In this document: piece after piece, positions 44,501 through 56,117 of the stretch
Layout: every line of letters starts with the position of its first letter
Numbering within the stretch: position 1 is the stretch's first letter
Assembly (NCBI RefSeq): GCF_900116005.1
Contig: NZ_FOYI01000003.1
Coordinates: 1-64,000, forward strand
Length of the DNA: 64,000 bases
Reading direction: 5' to 3'
DNA from: Poseidonocella sedimentorum
Lineage (GTDB): Bacteria; Pseudomonadota; Alphaproteobacteria; Rhodobacterales; Rhodobacteraceae
The notes under the pieces: model-generated
Databases searched by the model: none
Seen by the model: the letters and a program-made list of their open reading frames with translations, nothing else
What the model was told of the DNA's origin: nothing
Made by a program: the position numbers and the translations under genes

Positions 44501-46702
44501 ATGACAGGTAACAAACGCGCCGAGACATTGGGGCATATCCCCCTGACAGTGCAGCGCCTTTTGGCGGCGGGGCAGCATGATGATCCGTTCGCCTGGCTCG
44601 GTCCCCACAAGGTGGGGCGCAAGCGCTTTGTCACCGCGCTCGATCACGGGGCGGCGGCGATGTGGGCCAGGGTGGGCACAAAGCGCCACCCGCTGGAGCC
44701 TCTGGGCGACGGGCTCTTTTCGGGCCATGTGCCGGGGGTCAAACCCTATGTCCTGCTGGGCGAGAGCGCCGATGGCGCGACCTGGGAGGCAGAGGATCCC
44801 TATCGCTTCGGGCCGGTCTTTTCCGATTTTGACGAATACCTCGTGGCCGAGGGCACGCACCGGCGGCTCTGGGAAGTCCTGGGGGCGCATGTGCTGGAGC
44901 ACGAGGGGATCGCCGGGACGCATTTTGCCGTCTGGGCGCCCAATGCGCGGCGGGTTTCCCTGCTTGGCGATTTCAACCAGTGGGATGGCCGGCGGCATGT
45001 GATGCGGCGGCGCGGCGGGACCGGCATCTGGGAATTCTTCCTGCCCGGGATCGGCGAAGGCGCGGGCTACAAATACGAGATCCTCGCACAATCCGGCGCG
45101 CTTTTGCCCGCCAAGGCCGACCCGGTCGGGTTCGGCGCCGAGCATCCGCCCGAGACGGCCTCGGTGGTGCGCGATTTGCGCGGCTATGGCTGGTCCGACG
45201 ACGCCTGGATGGAGCGGCGCGCGGCGGCGCAAAGCCGCGAGGCGCCGATCTCGATTTACGAAGTGCAGCTCGGGAGCTGGCGGCGCAAGGAGGGCGGGCG
45301 GCCGATCTCCTACCGCGAGGCGGCCGAGGAGCTTGTGACCTATGTCCGCGAGATGGGCTTCACCCATATCGAGCTCATGCCCGTGAGCGAATATCCCTTC
45401 GATGGCTCCTGGGGCTATCAGCCGGTGGGCATGTATGCCCCCACCATCCGCTTCGGCCCGCCGCATGAGTTCCGCGATCTTGTGAACGCGGCGCATGAGG
45501 CGGGGCTCGGCATCCTGCTCGACTGGGTGCCGGGGCATTTCCCGGCCGATGCCCATGGGCTGGGCCAGTTCGACGGCACCGCGCTATATGAACACGCCGA
45601 TCCGCGCGAGGGATTCCACCAGGACTGGAACACGCTGATCTACAATTACGGGCGCAAGGAGGTCGCGAACTACCTGACCTCGAACGCGCTTTACTGGCTC
45701 GAAGAGTACCACGCCGACGGGCTGCGCGTCGATGCGGTGGCCTCGATGCTCTACCGCGATTATTCGCGCAAAGACGGCGAATGGGTCCCCAACCGGGACG
45801 GCGGGCGTGAGAATTACGAGGCGATCGGGTTTCTCCAGCGGGTCAACGAGGAGGCCTATGGCGACTGTGCGGGGATCATGACGGTGGCCGAGGAAAGCAC
45901 CTCGTTTCCCGGCGTCTCGGCGCCGGTCTTCTCCGGCGGGCTCGGCTTCGGGTTCAAGTGGAACATGGGCTGGATGAACGACACGCTGGAGTACATCAAG
46001 AAGGACCCGATCCACCGCAAGCACCACCACGACCAGATCTGCTTCGGCCTCTCCTATGCCTTCTCGGAGAACTTCATCCTGCCGATCAGCCATGACGAGG
46101 TCGTCCACGGCAAGGGCTCGATGCTCGCGCGGATGCCGGGCAATGACTGGGAGCGCTTTGCCAACCTGCGGGCCTATTACGGGTTCATGTGGGGGCATCC
46201 GGGCAAGAAGCTGCTGTTCATGGGCCAGGAATTCGCCCAGCCGCATGAGTGGCAGCATGATGAGGCGCTGGCCTGGCACCTGCTCGACCACGCGCCTCAT
46301 GCGGGCATTCAGGCGCTGGTGCGCGATCTCAACCGGCTCTACCGCGACACGCCCGCCCTCTATCAGCGCGATTGTGTCGCCGAAGGCTTCGAGTGGATCG
46401 AGATGCGGGACGCCGAGCGCTCGGTCTATGCCTGGCTGCGCAAGGGCGAGGCGGGTGCGCCGCCGGTGGCCGTGATCTGCAACTTCACGCCGGTGGAGCA
46501 GACGGGCTACCAGATCGGCCTGCCCGAGGCGGGGCGCTGGCACGAGGTGCTCAACACCGACGCGGAGATCTATGGCGGCGGCAATCGCGGGAACATGGGC
46601 GGTGTCGAGGCGGTTGAGGGGGAAAGCCACGGGCAGCCCGCACACGCGCGCCTGACCCTGCCGCCGCTGTCGGTGCTCTTTCTCCAGCTTGGGAAGGAGT
46701 GA
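44501..46702 (+). CDS. glgB: 1,4-alpha-glucan branching enzyme
   Basis: 733 residues. N-terminal carbohydrate modules (about 1-230) precede the GH13 barrel. Its conserved regions are [22 protein letters not shown] (catalytic nucleophile D), EES (acid) and [14 protein letters not shown]. It introduces alpha-1,6 branches into growing glycogen. 65 bp separate it from glgP. Confidence 0.97.
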   Translation: MTGNKRAETLGHIPLTVQRLLAAGQHDDPFAWLGPHKVGRKRFVTALDHGAAAMWARVGTKRHPLEPLGDGLFSGHVPGVKPYVLLGESADGATWEAEDPYRFGPVFSDFDEYLVAEGTHRRLWEVLGAHVLEHEGIAGTHFAVWAPNARRVSLLGDFNQWDGRRHVMRRRGGTGIWEFFLPGIGEGAGYKYEILAQSGALLPAKADPVGFGAEHPPETASVVRDLRGYGWSDDAWMERRAAAQSREAPISIYEVQLGSWRRKEGGRPISYREAAEELVTYVREMGFTHIELMPVSEYPFDGSWGYQPVGMYAPTIRFGPPHEFRDLVNAAHEAGLGILLDWVPGHFPADAHGLGQFDGTALYEHADPREGFHQDWNTLIYNYGRKEVANYLTSNALYWLEEYHADGLRVDAVASMLYRDYSRKDGEWVPNRDGGRENYEAIGFLQRVNEEAYGDCAGIMTVAEESTSFPGVSAPVFSGGLGFGFKWNMGWMNDTLEYIKKDPIHRKHHHDQICFGLSYAFSENFILPISHDEVVHGKGSMLARMPGNDWERFANLRAYYGFMWGHPGKKLLFMGQEFAQPHEWQHDEALAWHLLDHAPHAGIQALVRDLNRLYRDTPALYQRDCVAEGFEWIEMRDAERSVYAWLRKGEAGAPPVAVICNFTPVEQTGYQIGLPEAGRWHEVLNTDAEIYGGGNRGNMGGVEAVEGESHGQPAHARLTLPPLSVLFLQLGKE

Positions 46703-46843
46703 TCCGGCGAGACGCGCAGGAAAGCCGCAAAGAGCCGCTGGGTGGCGCCAGACGGGCCGTCGATCATCACCGCGTTGGGGCGGCGGGGATCGCAATCAAG
46801 ACAGGGCGCGTCACGCGCCTGAACACCGGGGAGGGGTGGGATA

Positions 46844-48109
46844 ATGGGACTACCGACGCAAAGACTGGCCAATAACGCGATGGCCTTCGTGCTCGCGGGG
46901 GGGCGCGGCAGCCGGCTCAAGGAGCTGACGGACAACCGCGCCAAGCCCGCGGTCTATTTCGGGGGCAAGACGCGCATCATCGATTTCGCGCTCTCCAACG
47001 CGCTCAATTCCGGCATCCGGAAAATGGCGATCGCGACGCAATACAAGGCCCATTCGCTGATCCGCCACTGCCAGCGCGGCTGGGCCTTCTTCCGCGCCGA
47101 GCGCAACGAATACCTCGATATCCTGCCCGCCTCGCAGCGCATCGACGAGGTGAACTGGTACCAGGGCACCGCCGACGCGGTCTATCAGAACATCGACATC
47201 ATCGACAGTTACGGCGTCGAATACATCCTCATCCTCGCCGGCGATCACATCTACAAGATGGATTACGAGGTCATGCTGCGCCAGCACGTGGACACCGGCG
47301 CGGATGTGACCATCGGCTGTCTGACCGTCCCGCGTGAGGAGGCGACGGCCTTCGGCGTCATGGATGTCGACGAGAACGACGGGATCACCGGCTTCCTCGA
47401 AAAGCCCGCCGATCCGCCGGGCACCCCGGATGACCCCACTGTGGCGCTCGCCTCGATGGGGATCTACGTCTTCAAATGGACCTTCCTGCGCGAGCGGCTG
47501 CGGGAGGATGCGGCGAATGCCAGCAGCAGCCATGATTTCGGCAACGACATCATCCCCTCAATCGTCAAGGGCGGGCGCGCCGTGGCGCATCGGTTCGACA
47601 AGAGCTGCGTGCGCCACCCCAAGGCCAAGACCTCCTACTGGCGCGATGTGGGCACGATCGACGCCTTCTGGAAGGCCAATCTCGACCTCACCGATTTCAC
47701 CCCCGAGCTCGACCTGTGGGATCGCAACTGGCCGATCTGGACCTATTCCGAAGCCGTCCCCCCGGCCAAGTTCATCCATGACGAGGCCGACCGGCGCGGC
47801 AGCGCGATCTCTTCGATGGTGGCGGGCGGCTGCGTGATTTCCGGAACGGAAGTGCGCGAATCGCTCCTCTTCACCCAGGTCCACACCAACTCCTATGCCA
47901 TGCTCGAAGAGGCGGTGGTCCTGCCTTACGTCAACGTCGGGCGCCACGCGCGGCTGACCAAGGTGGTGATCGACCGGGGCGTGGAGATCCCCGAGGGCAT
48001 GGTTGTCGGCGAGGATCCGGAAGAGGACGCGAAGTTCTTCCGCGTCTCCGAGGGGGGCGTCACGCTCATCACCGCGCCGATGGTCGAGGCCTGGAACGCC
48101 GCGCGATGA
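46844..48109 (+). CDS. glgC: Glucose-1-phosphate adenylyltransferase
   Basis: 421 residues. It makes ADP-glucose, the committed step of bacterial glycogen synthesis. The N-terminal nucleotide site is [42 protein letters not shown] and [13 protein letters not shown] follow. The C-terminal beta-helix is present. Enzymes of this type in alphaproteobacteria are activated by fructose-6-phosphate and pyruvate (family knowledge). ATGA overlap with glgA. Confidence 0.97.
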   Translation: MGLPTQRLANNAMAFVLAGGRGSRLKELTDNRAKPAVYFGGKTRIIDFALSNALNSGIRKMAIATQYKAHSLIRHCQRGWAFFRAERNEYLDILPASQRIDEVNWYQGTADAVYQNIDIIDSYGVEYILILAGDHIYKMDYEVMLRQHVDTGADVTIGCLTVPREEATAFGVMDVDENDGITGFLEKPADPPGTPDDPTVALASMGIYVFKWTFLRERLREDAANASSSHDFGNDIIPSIVKGGRAVAHRFDKSCVRHPKAKTSYWRDVGTIDAFWKANLDLTDFTPELDLWDRNWPIWTYSEAVPPAKFIHDEADRRGSAISSMVAGGCVISGTEVRESLLFTQVHTNSYAMLEEAVVLPYVNVGRHARLTKVVIDRGVEIPEGMVVGEDPEEDAKFFRVSEGGVTLITAPMVEAWNAAR

Positions 48110-49515
48110 TCAAGGTTCTCTCTGTTGCGTCCGAATGTGTCCCGCTGGTCAAGACTGGCGGGCTCGCGGATGTGGCGGGCGCGCTGCCCGCGGCTCTGGC
48201 GCAGCACGGGGTCGAGGTGGCGACGCTGGTGCCCGGCTACCCGGCGGTGATGGCGGCGCAGGGCGGGGGTCCTGTCCTGCGCGAGTTTCCCGATCTCTTC
48301 GGCGGGCCGGCGCGGCTGCTGCGGGGCGCGCTCGGCGATGAGACGCTCCTCGTGCTCGACGCGCCGCATCTCTACGACCGGCCCGGCGCGATCTATCTCG
48401 GCCCCGATGGCAATGACTGGCCCGACAACCCGCAGCGCTTCGCGGCGCTCTCCTGGGTCGCGGCGGATATCGCCGAGGGCGGGGCGGGCGGTTTTATTCC
48501 GCAGGTGGTCCATTGCCATGACTGGCAGGCCGCGCTCACGCCGCTCTACCTGCAGGACCGCGGGCTTTCCGGCCGGGTCGGCTCGCTCATCACCATCCAC
48601 AACATCGCCTTTCAGGGGCTCGCCCCGGCCGAGATGCGCGGCGCGCTGCGCCTGCCCGATTGGGGCTTTCACCCGGACGGCTATGAATATTACGGCAAGA
48701 TCAGCGCGCTCAAGGCGGGGCTCGTCTATGCCGACAAGATCAGCACCGTGAGCCCGACCTACGCGGTGGAGCTGCTGACGCCGGACTACGGCACCGGGCT
48801 GGATGGCGTGCTGCGCGACCGGGCGGGCGATCTCGTCGGCATCCTCAACGGCATCGATGAGCAGATCTGGGCTCCGCCCTACAAGGACCTGCGCGGCAAG
48901 CCCAAGCACAAGGCCGCGCTGCGCAAGGAGTTCGACCTGCCGCCGAGCGACGGGCCGCTCTGCATCGTCATCTCGCGGCTCACCGGCCAGAAGGGGCTTG
49001 ATCTGTTGCTGGAGGCGCTGCCGACCCTGCTCGACTGCGGCGGCCAGCTGGCGCTTCTGGGCAGCGGCGAAGCCCGGCTGGAGGCGGCCTATCTTCAGGC
49101 GGCGCGCGATCATGAGGGGGTGAGCGCCCATATCGGCTATGACGAGGCGCTCTCGCGGCGGATGATGGCGGGGGCCGATGCGATCCTCGTGCCCTCGCGG
49201 TTCGAGCCCTGCGGGCTTACCCAGCTTTACGGGCTGCGCTTTGGCACCTTGCCGCTGGTCGCGCTGACCGGCGGGCTGGCCGACACGGTCATCCCGGCCT
49301 CGGCGGCGGGGCTTGCTGCGGGCGTCGCCACGGGGTTTCAGTTTCACCCGGTGAGCACACCGGCGCTGGAGCGCGCCCTCGCGCAGATGTGCGCCACCTT
49401 CGCGGATCGAAAACTCTGGGCTAAACTCCAGCGCAATGCTATGCGCCATCCTGTGGGGTGGGACAGATCCGCCGCGCATTATGCCGCTCTCATGCAGGAC
49501 CTGGCTCGCAGCTGA
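48106..49515 (+). CDS. glgA: Glycogen synthase (ADP-glucose, GT5)
   Basis: 469 residues. It elongates alpha-1,4-glucan from ADP-glucose. Motifs are the N-terminal [13 protein letters not shown] (ADP-glucose binding), [35 protein letters not shown], and the C-terminal [19 protein letters not shown]. Start overlaps the glgC stop by 4 bp, and its stop overlaps the glgX start by 1 bp. Confidence 0.97.
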   Translation: MIKVLSVASECVPLVKTGGLADVAGALPAALAQHGVEVATLVPGYPAVMAAQGGGPVLREFPDLFGGPARLLRGALGDETLLVLDAPHLYDRPGAIYLGPDGNDWPDNPQRFAALSWVAADIAEGGAGGFIPQVVHCHDWQAALTPLYLQDRGLSGRVGSLITIHNIAFQGLAPAEMRGALRLPDWGFHPDGYEYYGKISALKAGLVYADKISTVSPTYAVELLTPDYGTGLDGVLRDRAGDLVGILNGIDEQIWAPPYKDLRGKPKHKAALRKEFDLPPSDGPLCIVISRLTGQKGLDLLLEALPTLLDCGGQLALLGSGEARLEAAYLQAARDHEGVSAHIGYDEALSRRMMAGADAILVPSRFEPCGLTQLYGLRFGTLPLVALTGGLADTVIPASAAGLAAGVATGFQFHPVSTPALERALAQMCATFADRKLWAKLQRNAMRHPVGWDRSAAHYAALMQDLARS

Positions 49516-51617
49516 TGACGACACCGACGCCGCTGATATTCGAGGGCCGCGCCAGTCCTCTAGGGGCCACGTTCGATGGCCATGGCGTCAATTTCGCCGT
49601 TTTTTCCCAACATGCCACGCGGATGCAGCTGTGCCTGTTTTCCGAGGACGGCAAGCGCGAGATGCACCGGATCGACATGCCCGAGCGGACGGGCGATGTC
49701 TGGCACGGGTTCATCCCCGGTATGCGGCCGGGCCAGAAATACGGCTACCGCGCGTTTGGCCCCTATGCGCCCGAAGACGGGTTTCGCTTCAATCCCAACA
49801 AGTTGCTCATCGATCCTTATGCAAAACGCCTGACCGGCCACCCGGTCTGGAACGATGCGCTCATGGGCTACAAGGTGGGCGACCCGGATGGCGATCTGTC
49901 CTTTTGCGAACGCGACAGCGCGCCCTTCATGCCGCGCTCTGTGGTCGAGGATCCGAGTTTTTCCTGGGGCCATGATCAACCGCCCCGCCGGCATATCGCG
50001 GACACGGTGATCTACGAGGCCCATGTCAAAGGCGCGACCAAGCTCACCAACCTGCCGCACGCAGGCACCTTTCTCGGCCTCGCGACCGACCCGATGCTCG
50101 ACTACCTCACCGATCTGGGCATCACCGCGATCCAGCTTCTCCCCGTCCACGCCTTCGTCAATGACCGGTTCCTCGTGGAGAAGGGGCTGGTGAACTACTG
50201 GGGCTACCAGACCCTTGGCTTTTTCGCGCCCGATCCGCGTTACCTCGCCTCAGGCGAGATCGCCGAGTTCCAGCAGACCGTCGCGCGGCTGCATTCCGCG
50301 GGGATCGAGGTCATTCTCGACGTGGTTTACAACCACACCTGCGAGGGTGACCAGATGGGCCCGACCTTCGCCTTTCGCGGGCTCGACAACACCAGTTACT
50401 ACCGCCTGACCGACGGCAACGCGCGCTACTACGTCAACGATACAGGCACCGGCAACACCCTCAACGTCGAGCATCCGATGGTGCTCCGGATGATCATGGA
50501 TTCGCTGCGCTACTGGGTCGAGGTGATGCATGTCGACGGGTTCCGCTTCGATCTCTGCGCCACGCTGGGGCGCACGGCCACGGGCTTCGATCCCGGCGCG
50601 GCCTTCTTCGATGCGATCCGTCAGGATCCGGTCCTGACCGACGTCAAGCTCATCGCCGAGCCCTGGGACATCGGCCCCGGCGGCTATCAGCTGGGCAGCT
50701 TTCCGCCCCCTTTCCTTGAGCTCAACGACCGCTTCCGCGACGGGGTCCGCCGCTTCTGGCGCGGCGATGACGGGATGGTCTCGGTGCTGGCCGATCACCT
50801 GACCGGCACGGCGGGCAAGTTCGACCATTCGGGCCGCCCCGCGACCACCTCGGTCAACAAGATCACCAGCCATGACGGCTTCACCCTGGCCGATGTCGTC
50901 TCCTACAACGAGAAGCACAACGAAGCCAACGGCGAGAACAACCGCGACGGGCATGACGCCAACTACACCGACAATCTCGGCGTGGAAGGCCCCACCGACG
51001 ACGCCGAGATCCTCGCCAAACGGCTGCAAAGACGGCGCAACCTGATGGCCACGCTCTTGCTCTCGCAGGGCACGCCGTTCCTCTTGGCGGGCGACGAGCT
51101 CGGCCACAGCCAGAAGGGCAACAACAACGCCTATTGCCAGGACAATGAGCTCACCTGGATCAACCCGCGCGGCGCGGACTGGGAGTTCCGCAAGCTGGTG
51201 CGCAAGCTCATCACCCTGCGCCGTGAGCACCCGATCCTGCGCCAGAAGCACTTTTTGCATGCCAAGGAACGGGTCATCGACGGGATCGAGGATCTCTTCT
51301 GGTGGCGCGCGGATGGCACGCCCATGCGGGTCGAGGATTGGCAGGATCCGGCCCTGCGCACGCTTTGCGCCGAGATGCGCACCGCCTCCGGCACGCCCCA
51401 CTACGGGGCCCGGGAAGACGCGATCTTCCTTGTGTTCAACGCCGGCCCCGCGCTCGAGATCACGCTGCCCAAGGTGCCCGAGGGCATGGGCTGGGTGCAC
51501 CTTTTCGACACCGCCGCCCCCGACACAGACGTCCACGACAGGGACGCCAGCACTGTCCGCACCCCATGCGAGGTGGCGGGTGAGGCCGTGCAAGTCTTTG
51601 AATTGCAAAAACTTTAA
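49515..51617 (+). CDS. glgX: Glycogen debranching enzyme (isoamylase type)
   Basis: 700 residues. An N-terminal CBM48 module (about 12-120) is followed by a GH13 barrel. Catalytic regions are DVVYNHTCEGDQMGP, VDGFRFDLCATLGR (nucleophile D), LIAEPWDIGPGGYQLG (acid E) and NKITSHDGFTLADVVSYNEKHNEANGENN abridged. It removes phosphorylase-limited side chains. The ATG at 49515 gives TGATG coupling with glgA; the upstream frame is within glgA. Confidence 0.96.
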   Translation: MTTPTPLIFEGRASPLGATFDGHGVNFAVFSQHATRMQLCLFSEDGKREMHRIDMPERTGDVWHGFIPGMRPGQKYGYRAFGPYAPEDGFRFNPNKLLIDPYAKRLTGHPVWNDALMGYKVGDPDGDLSFCERDSAPFMPRSVVEDPSFSWGHDQPPRRHIADTVIYEAHVKGATKLTNLPHAGTFLGLATDPMLDYLTDLGITAIQLLPVHAFVNDRFLVEKGLVNYWGYQTLGFFAPDPRYLASGEIAEFQQTVARLHSAGIEVILDVVYNHTCEGDQMGPTFAFRGLDNTSYYRLTDGNARYYVNDTGTGNTLNVEHPMVLRMIMDSLRYWVEVMHVDGFRFDLCATLGRTATGFDPGAAFFDAIRQDPVLTDVKLIAEPWDIGPGGYQLGSFPPPFLELNDRFRDGVRRFWRGDDGMVSVLADHLTGTAGKFDHSGRPATTSVNKITSHDGFTLADVVSYNEKHNEANGENNRDGHDANYTDNLGVEGPTDDAEILAKRLQRRRNLMATLLLSQGTPFLLAGDELGHSQKGNNNAYCQDNELTWINPRGADWEFRKLVRKLITLRREHPILRQKHFLHAKERVIDGIEDLFWWRADGTPMRVEDWQDPALRTLCAEMRTASGTPHYGAREDAIFLVFNAGPALEITLPKVPEGMGWVHLFDTAAPDTDVHDRDASTVRTPCEVAGEAVQVFELQKL

Positions 51618-53267
<1,650 letters not shown>

Positions 53268-53337
53268 TCGCGCTTTCTGCCGCGTATCGCCTCGGCTAGG
53301 GTGGGCCGACCGCCCCACCCGAGTCGCACAGGTGCCC

Positions 53338-54675
53338 ATGTCCCACGTCTTCCCCCGCCATTGCCACAAGCCGCTCCCCACCGTGGTGGGCGGCGAGGGC
53401 TGCTATCTCATCGACAGCACAGGCAAGCGCTACCTCGACGGCTCCGGCGGCGCGGCGGTCTCCTGCCTCGGTCACGGCGACGCAGGTGTCATCGCGGCGG
53501 TCAAGGACCAGCTCGACAAAGTCGCCTTCGCCCATACCGGCTTTTTCACGTCTGAACCCGCCGAGGCTCTGGCCGACCGCCTGATCGCCGCCGCGCCCGC
53601 GGGGCTCGACCGGGTCTACCTCGTGTCCGGCGGGTCCGAGGCCACGGAATCCGCGATCAAACTCGCGCGGCAGTATTTCGTCGAAACAGGCGCGCCCGAA
53701 CGGCGGCACCTGATCGCCCGGCGCCAAAGCTATCACGGCAATACCCTCGGCGCGCTCGCCGCGGGCGGCAACCAGTGGCGCCGCGCGCAATTCGCGCCCC
53801 TGCTGGTGGAGGTGAGCCACATCGCGCCCTGCTATGCCTACCGGTTGCAGGAGGCGGGCGAGAGCGCCGAGGCCTATGGGCTGCGCGCGGCGCAGGAGCT
53901 TGAGGACGAGATCCTGCGGCTCGGGGCCGAGACCGTGATGGCCTTCATCGCCGAGCCGGTCGTGGGCGCCACCGCTGGTGCCGTCCCGCCCGCACCGGGC
54001 TATTTCCGGAAAATTCGCGAGATTTGCGACCGCTATGGCGTGCTCCTCATCCTCGACGAGGTCATGTGCGGCATGGGCCGGACAGGGACGCTCTTCGCCT
54101 CCGAACAAGACGGGATCTCGCCCGACATCGCCTGCGTCGCCAAGGGGCTCGGCGCGGGCTACCAGCCGATTGGCGCGATGCTCTGCTCGGGCGAGATCTA
54201 CGACACCATCGCCCGGGGCAGCGGATTTTTCCAACACGGCCACACCTACATCGGCCACCCCGCCGCCGCCGCCGCCGGACTCGCCGTGTTGAGCGCGATC
54301 GAAGACAGGGGCCTCCTGCACAACGTGCAGGCGCGCGGGGCGTTGCTCGATGCGGCGCTCCGCGCGGCCTTTGGGGATCATCCGCATGTGGGCGATATCC
54401 GGGGGCGGGGGCTGTTTCGCGGGATCGAGCTTGTGGCCGACCGCGCGACCAAGGCGCCGTTCGATCCGGCTTTGGGCCTCGCAGGGAAGATAAAATCCGC
54501 GGCGTTCGAGGCCGGGCTCATCTGTTATCCGATGTCCGGGACCATCGACGGGCAGCGCGGCGACCATGTCCTCCTTGCCCCACCCTTCATCATCGATGAG
54601 TCGCAGATCGAGGCGCTTGTGGCGATGCTGCACGGCGCCATCGACGCCGTCATAGGCAATACTACCTATAGCTGA
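53338..54675 (+). CDS. Class III PLP-dependent aminotransferase
   Basis: 445 residues. The PLP-binding blocks are VSGGSEATESAIKLARQYF, RRQSYHGNTLGALA, LILDEVMCGMGRTGTLFASE (PLP aspartate), and CVAKGLGAGYQPIGAML with the Schiff-base lysine. It belongs to the omega-amino acid/amine:pyruvate class. Substrate unknown; acuI nearby and the TRAP system downstream make a C2-C4 amine or omega-amino acid reasonable. GTG at 53332 is an alternative start. Confidence 0.9.
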   Translation: MSHVFPRHCHKPLPTVVGGEGCYLIDSTGKRYLDGSGGAAVSCLGHGDAGVIAAVKDQLDKVAFAHTGFFTSEPAEALADRLIAAAPAGLDRVYLVSGGSEATESAIKLARQYFVETGAPERRHLIARRQSYHGNTLGALAAGGNQWRRAQFAPLLVEVSHIAPCYAYRLQEAGESAEAYGLRAAQELEDEILRLGAETVMAFIAEPVVGATAGAVPPAPGYFRKIREICDRYGVLLILDEVMCGMGRTGTLFASEQDGISPDIACVAKGLGAGYQPIGAMLCSGEIYDTIARGSGFFQHGHTYIGHPAAAAAGLAVLSAIEDRGLLHNVQARGALLDAALRAAFGDHPHVGDIRGRGLFRGIELVADRATKAPFDPALGLAGKIKSAAFEAGLICYPMSGTIDGQRGDHVLLAPPFIIDESQIEALVAMLHGAIDAVIGNTTYS

Positions 54676-54736
54676 GCCGCGCCGTGGCGCGTCTGATTGC
54701 GCCGGACAGATCCGCGCGCCGGGGCTGCGATCAAGG

Positions 54737-54751
54737 TTAATAAGTGGTTAA
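54737..54751 (+). promoter_or_regulatory. Candidate CtrA-binding site, TTAA-N7-TTAA
   Basis: TTAA at 54737-54740, seven bases, TTAA at 54748-54751. This is the full CtrA consensus in alphaproteobacteria. It lies 184 bp before the TRAP binding-protein gene, in an AT-rich patch of an otherwise GC-rich region. Confidence 0.4.
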
Positions 54752-54934
54752 AAACCAGCCGCTTGACGGGGCCGGATCCGAGCGCCCACCGCGCGGCGCT
54801 GCGCCCTCCGGCCTCCCTGTTAGCGCCCCAATTGAGACATTGCACGGCGTAAATCCCGTGCTATCGTGGCGGGATCAAGCGGCGACAAATCAAAGGCTTG
54901 AGTTAAGTCAGTCGCAGATAAAGGGAGAAAATTC

Positions 54935-55894
54935 ATGCGTCTTGCAGGACTAGCCGCGTTTGCGGCCGCGATGAGCGTTGCCACCACCGTCGTGGCGCAG
55001 GAACGTTTCATCACCATCGGAACCGGGGGTCAAACCGGGGTGTACTTCGTGGTGGGGCAGTCGATCTGCCGCCTCGTGAACCGAAGCTCCGCAGATCACG
55101 GTCTGAAATGCACCGCGCCGTCCACCGGCGGCTCCATCGCCAACATCAACGCCATCAAGGCCGGTGACATGGACATGGGCGTCGCCCAGTCCGACTGGCA
55201 GTTCCACGCCTACAACGGCTCCTCCCAGTTCGAGGGCAACCAGTTCGACGGGCTCCGCGCGGTCTTCTCCGTGCACGGTGAGCCGTTCAACGTCATCGCC
55301 CGCGCCGATGCCGGGATCGACAGCTTCGCCGATCTCAAGGGCAAGCGCGTCAACATCGGCAACCCCGGCTCGGGCCAGCGCGCGACCATGGAAGTCGTGA
55401 TGAACGCGCTCGGCTGGAGCGTTGACGACTTCGCACTCGCCTCCGAGCTCAAGCCCGCAGAGCAATCGGCCGCTCTGGGCGACAACAAGGTCGATGCGAT
55501 CATCTACACCGTCGGCCACCCGGCCGGGTCCATCCAAGAAGCCACGACCACCGTCGATTCCAAGCTCATCCCGGTGGAGGGCGCCGAGATCGACGCGCTC
55601 GTCAACGACAACCCCTACTACGCCTATGCCACCATCCCCGGCGGCATGTACAACGGCAACGAGGATGACGTGAAGACCTTCGGCGTCAAGGCCACCTTCG
55701 TGACCTCCGCCGATGTGCCTGACGATGTGGTCTACACCGTTGTCAGCGCCGTGTTCGAAAACTTCGAGCGCTTCAAGGGGCTGCACCCGGCGTTCGCCAA
55801 CCTGACCCCCGAAGAGATGATCTCCGGTGGTCTCTCCGCCCCGCTGCACCCGGGCGCCGAGAAATACTACAAGGAGCAAGGCTGGCTCAACTGA
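54935..55894 (+). CDS. TAXI-family TRAP transporter solute-binding protein
   Basis: 319 residues. Sec signal peptide with cleavage after VVA (about 21). The mature start RFITIGTGGQTGVYFVVGQSICRLVN and ADLKGKRVNIGNPGSGQRATMEVVM are TAXI hallmarks. Family ligands are organic anions such as glutamate or 2-oxoglutarate; here the ligand is unknown. AAGGGAG precedes the ATG. It heads an operon with a fused permease and a UspA protein. Confidence 0.93.
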   Translation: MRLAGLAAFAAAMSVATTVVAQERFITIGTGGQTGVYFVVGQSICRLVNRSSADHGLKCTAPSTGGSIANINAIKAGDMDMGVAQSDWQFHAYNGSSQFEGNQFDGLRAVFSVHGEPFNVIARADAGIDSFADLKGKRVNIGNPGSGQRATMEVVMNALGWSVDDFALASELKPAEQSAALGDNKVDAIIYTVGHPAGSIQEATTTVDSKLIPVEGAEIDALVNDNPYYAYATIPGGMYNGNEDDVKTFGVKATFVTSADVPDDVVYTVVSAVFENFERFKGLHPAFANLTPEEMISGGLSAPLHPGAEKYYKEQGWLN

Positions 55895-55960
55895 GCCCCT
55901 TGCGGATCGCGGGCCCCGCGCGCCGGTCAATGCCGGAGCGCGGCCCGCGCCCAAACCAAA

Positions 55961-55990
55961 ATCCCGCGCGCCTCATGCCGCGCGCGGGAT
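55961..55990 (+). terminator. Intercistronic hairpin after the TRAP binding-protein gene
   Basis: ATCCCGCGCG, ten-base loop, CGCGCGGGAT: a perfect 10-bp stem between the binding-protein and permease genes, without a T run. Such stems typically slow decay or partly end transcription, so that the binding protein is made in excess. Confidence 0.6.
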
Positions 55991-56117
55991 CACCCGGGTG
56001 AAGCCTTGCGCATAAATGGCACGCCCGACGTGATTTCAGCGTAAAACCAACAGGCGCTGACATCGGCATTTCAGACGAGACTGTCCTGCCGGCGCCGAAC
56101 CCTCCAGGGACGGGAAC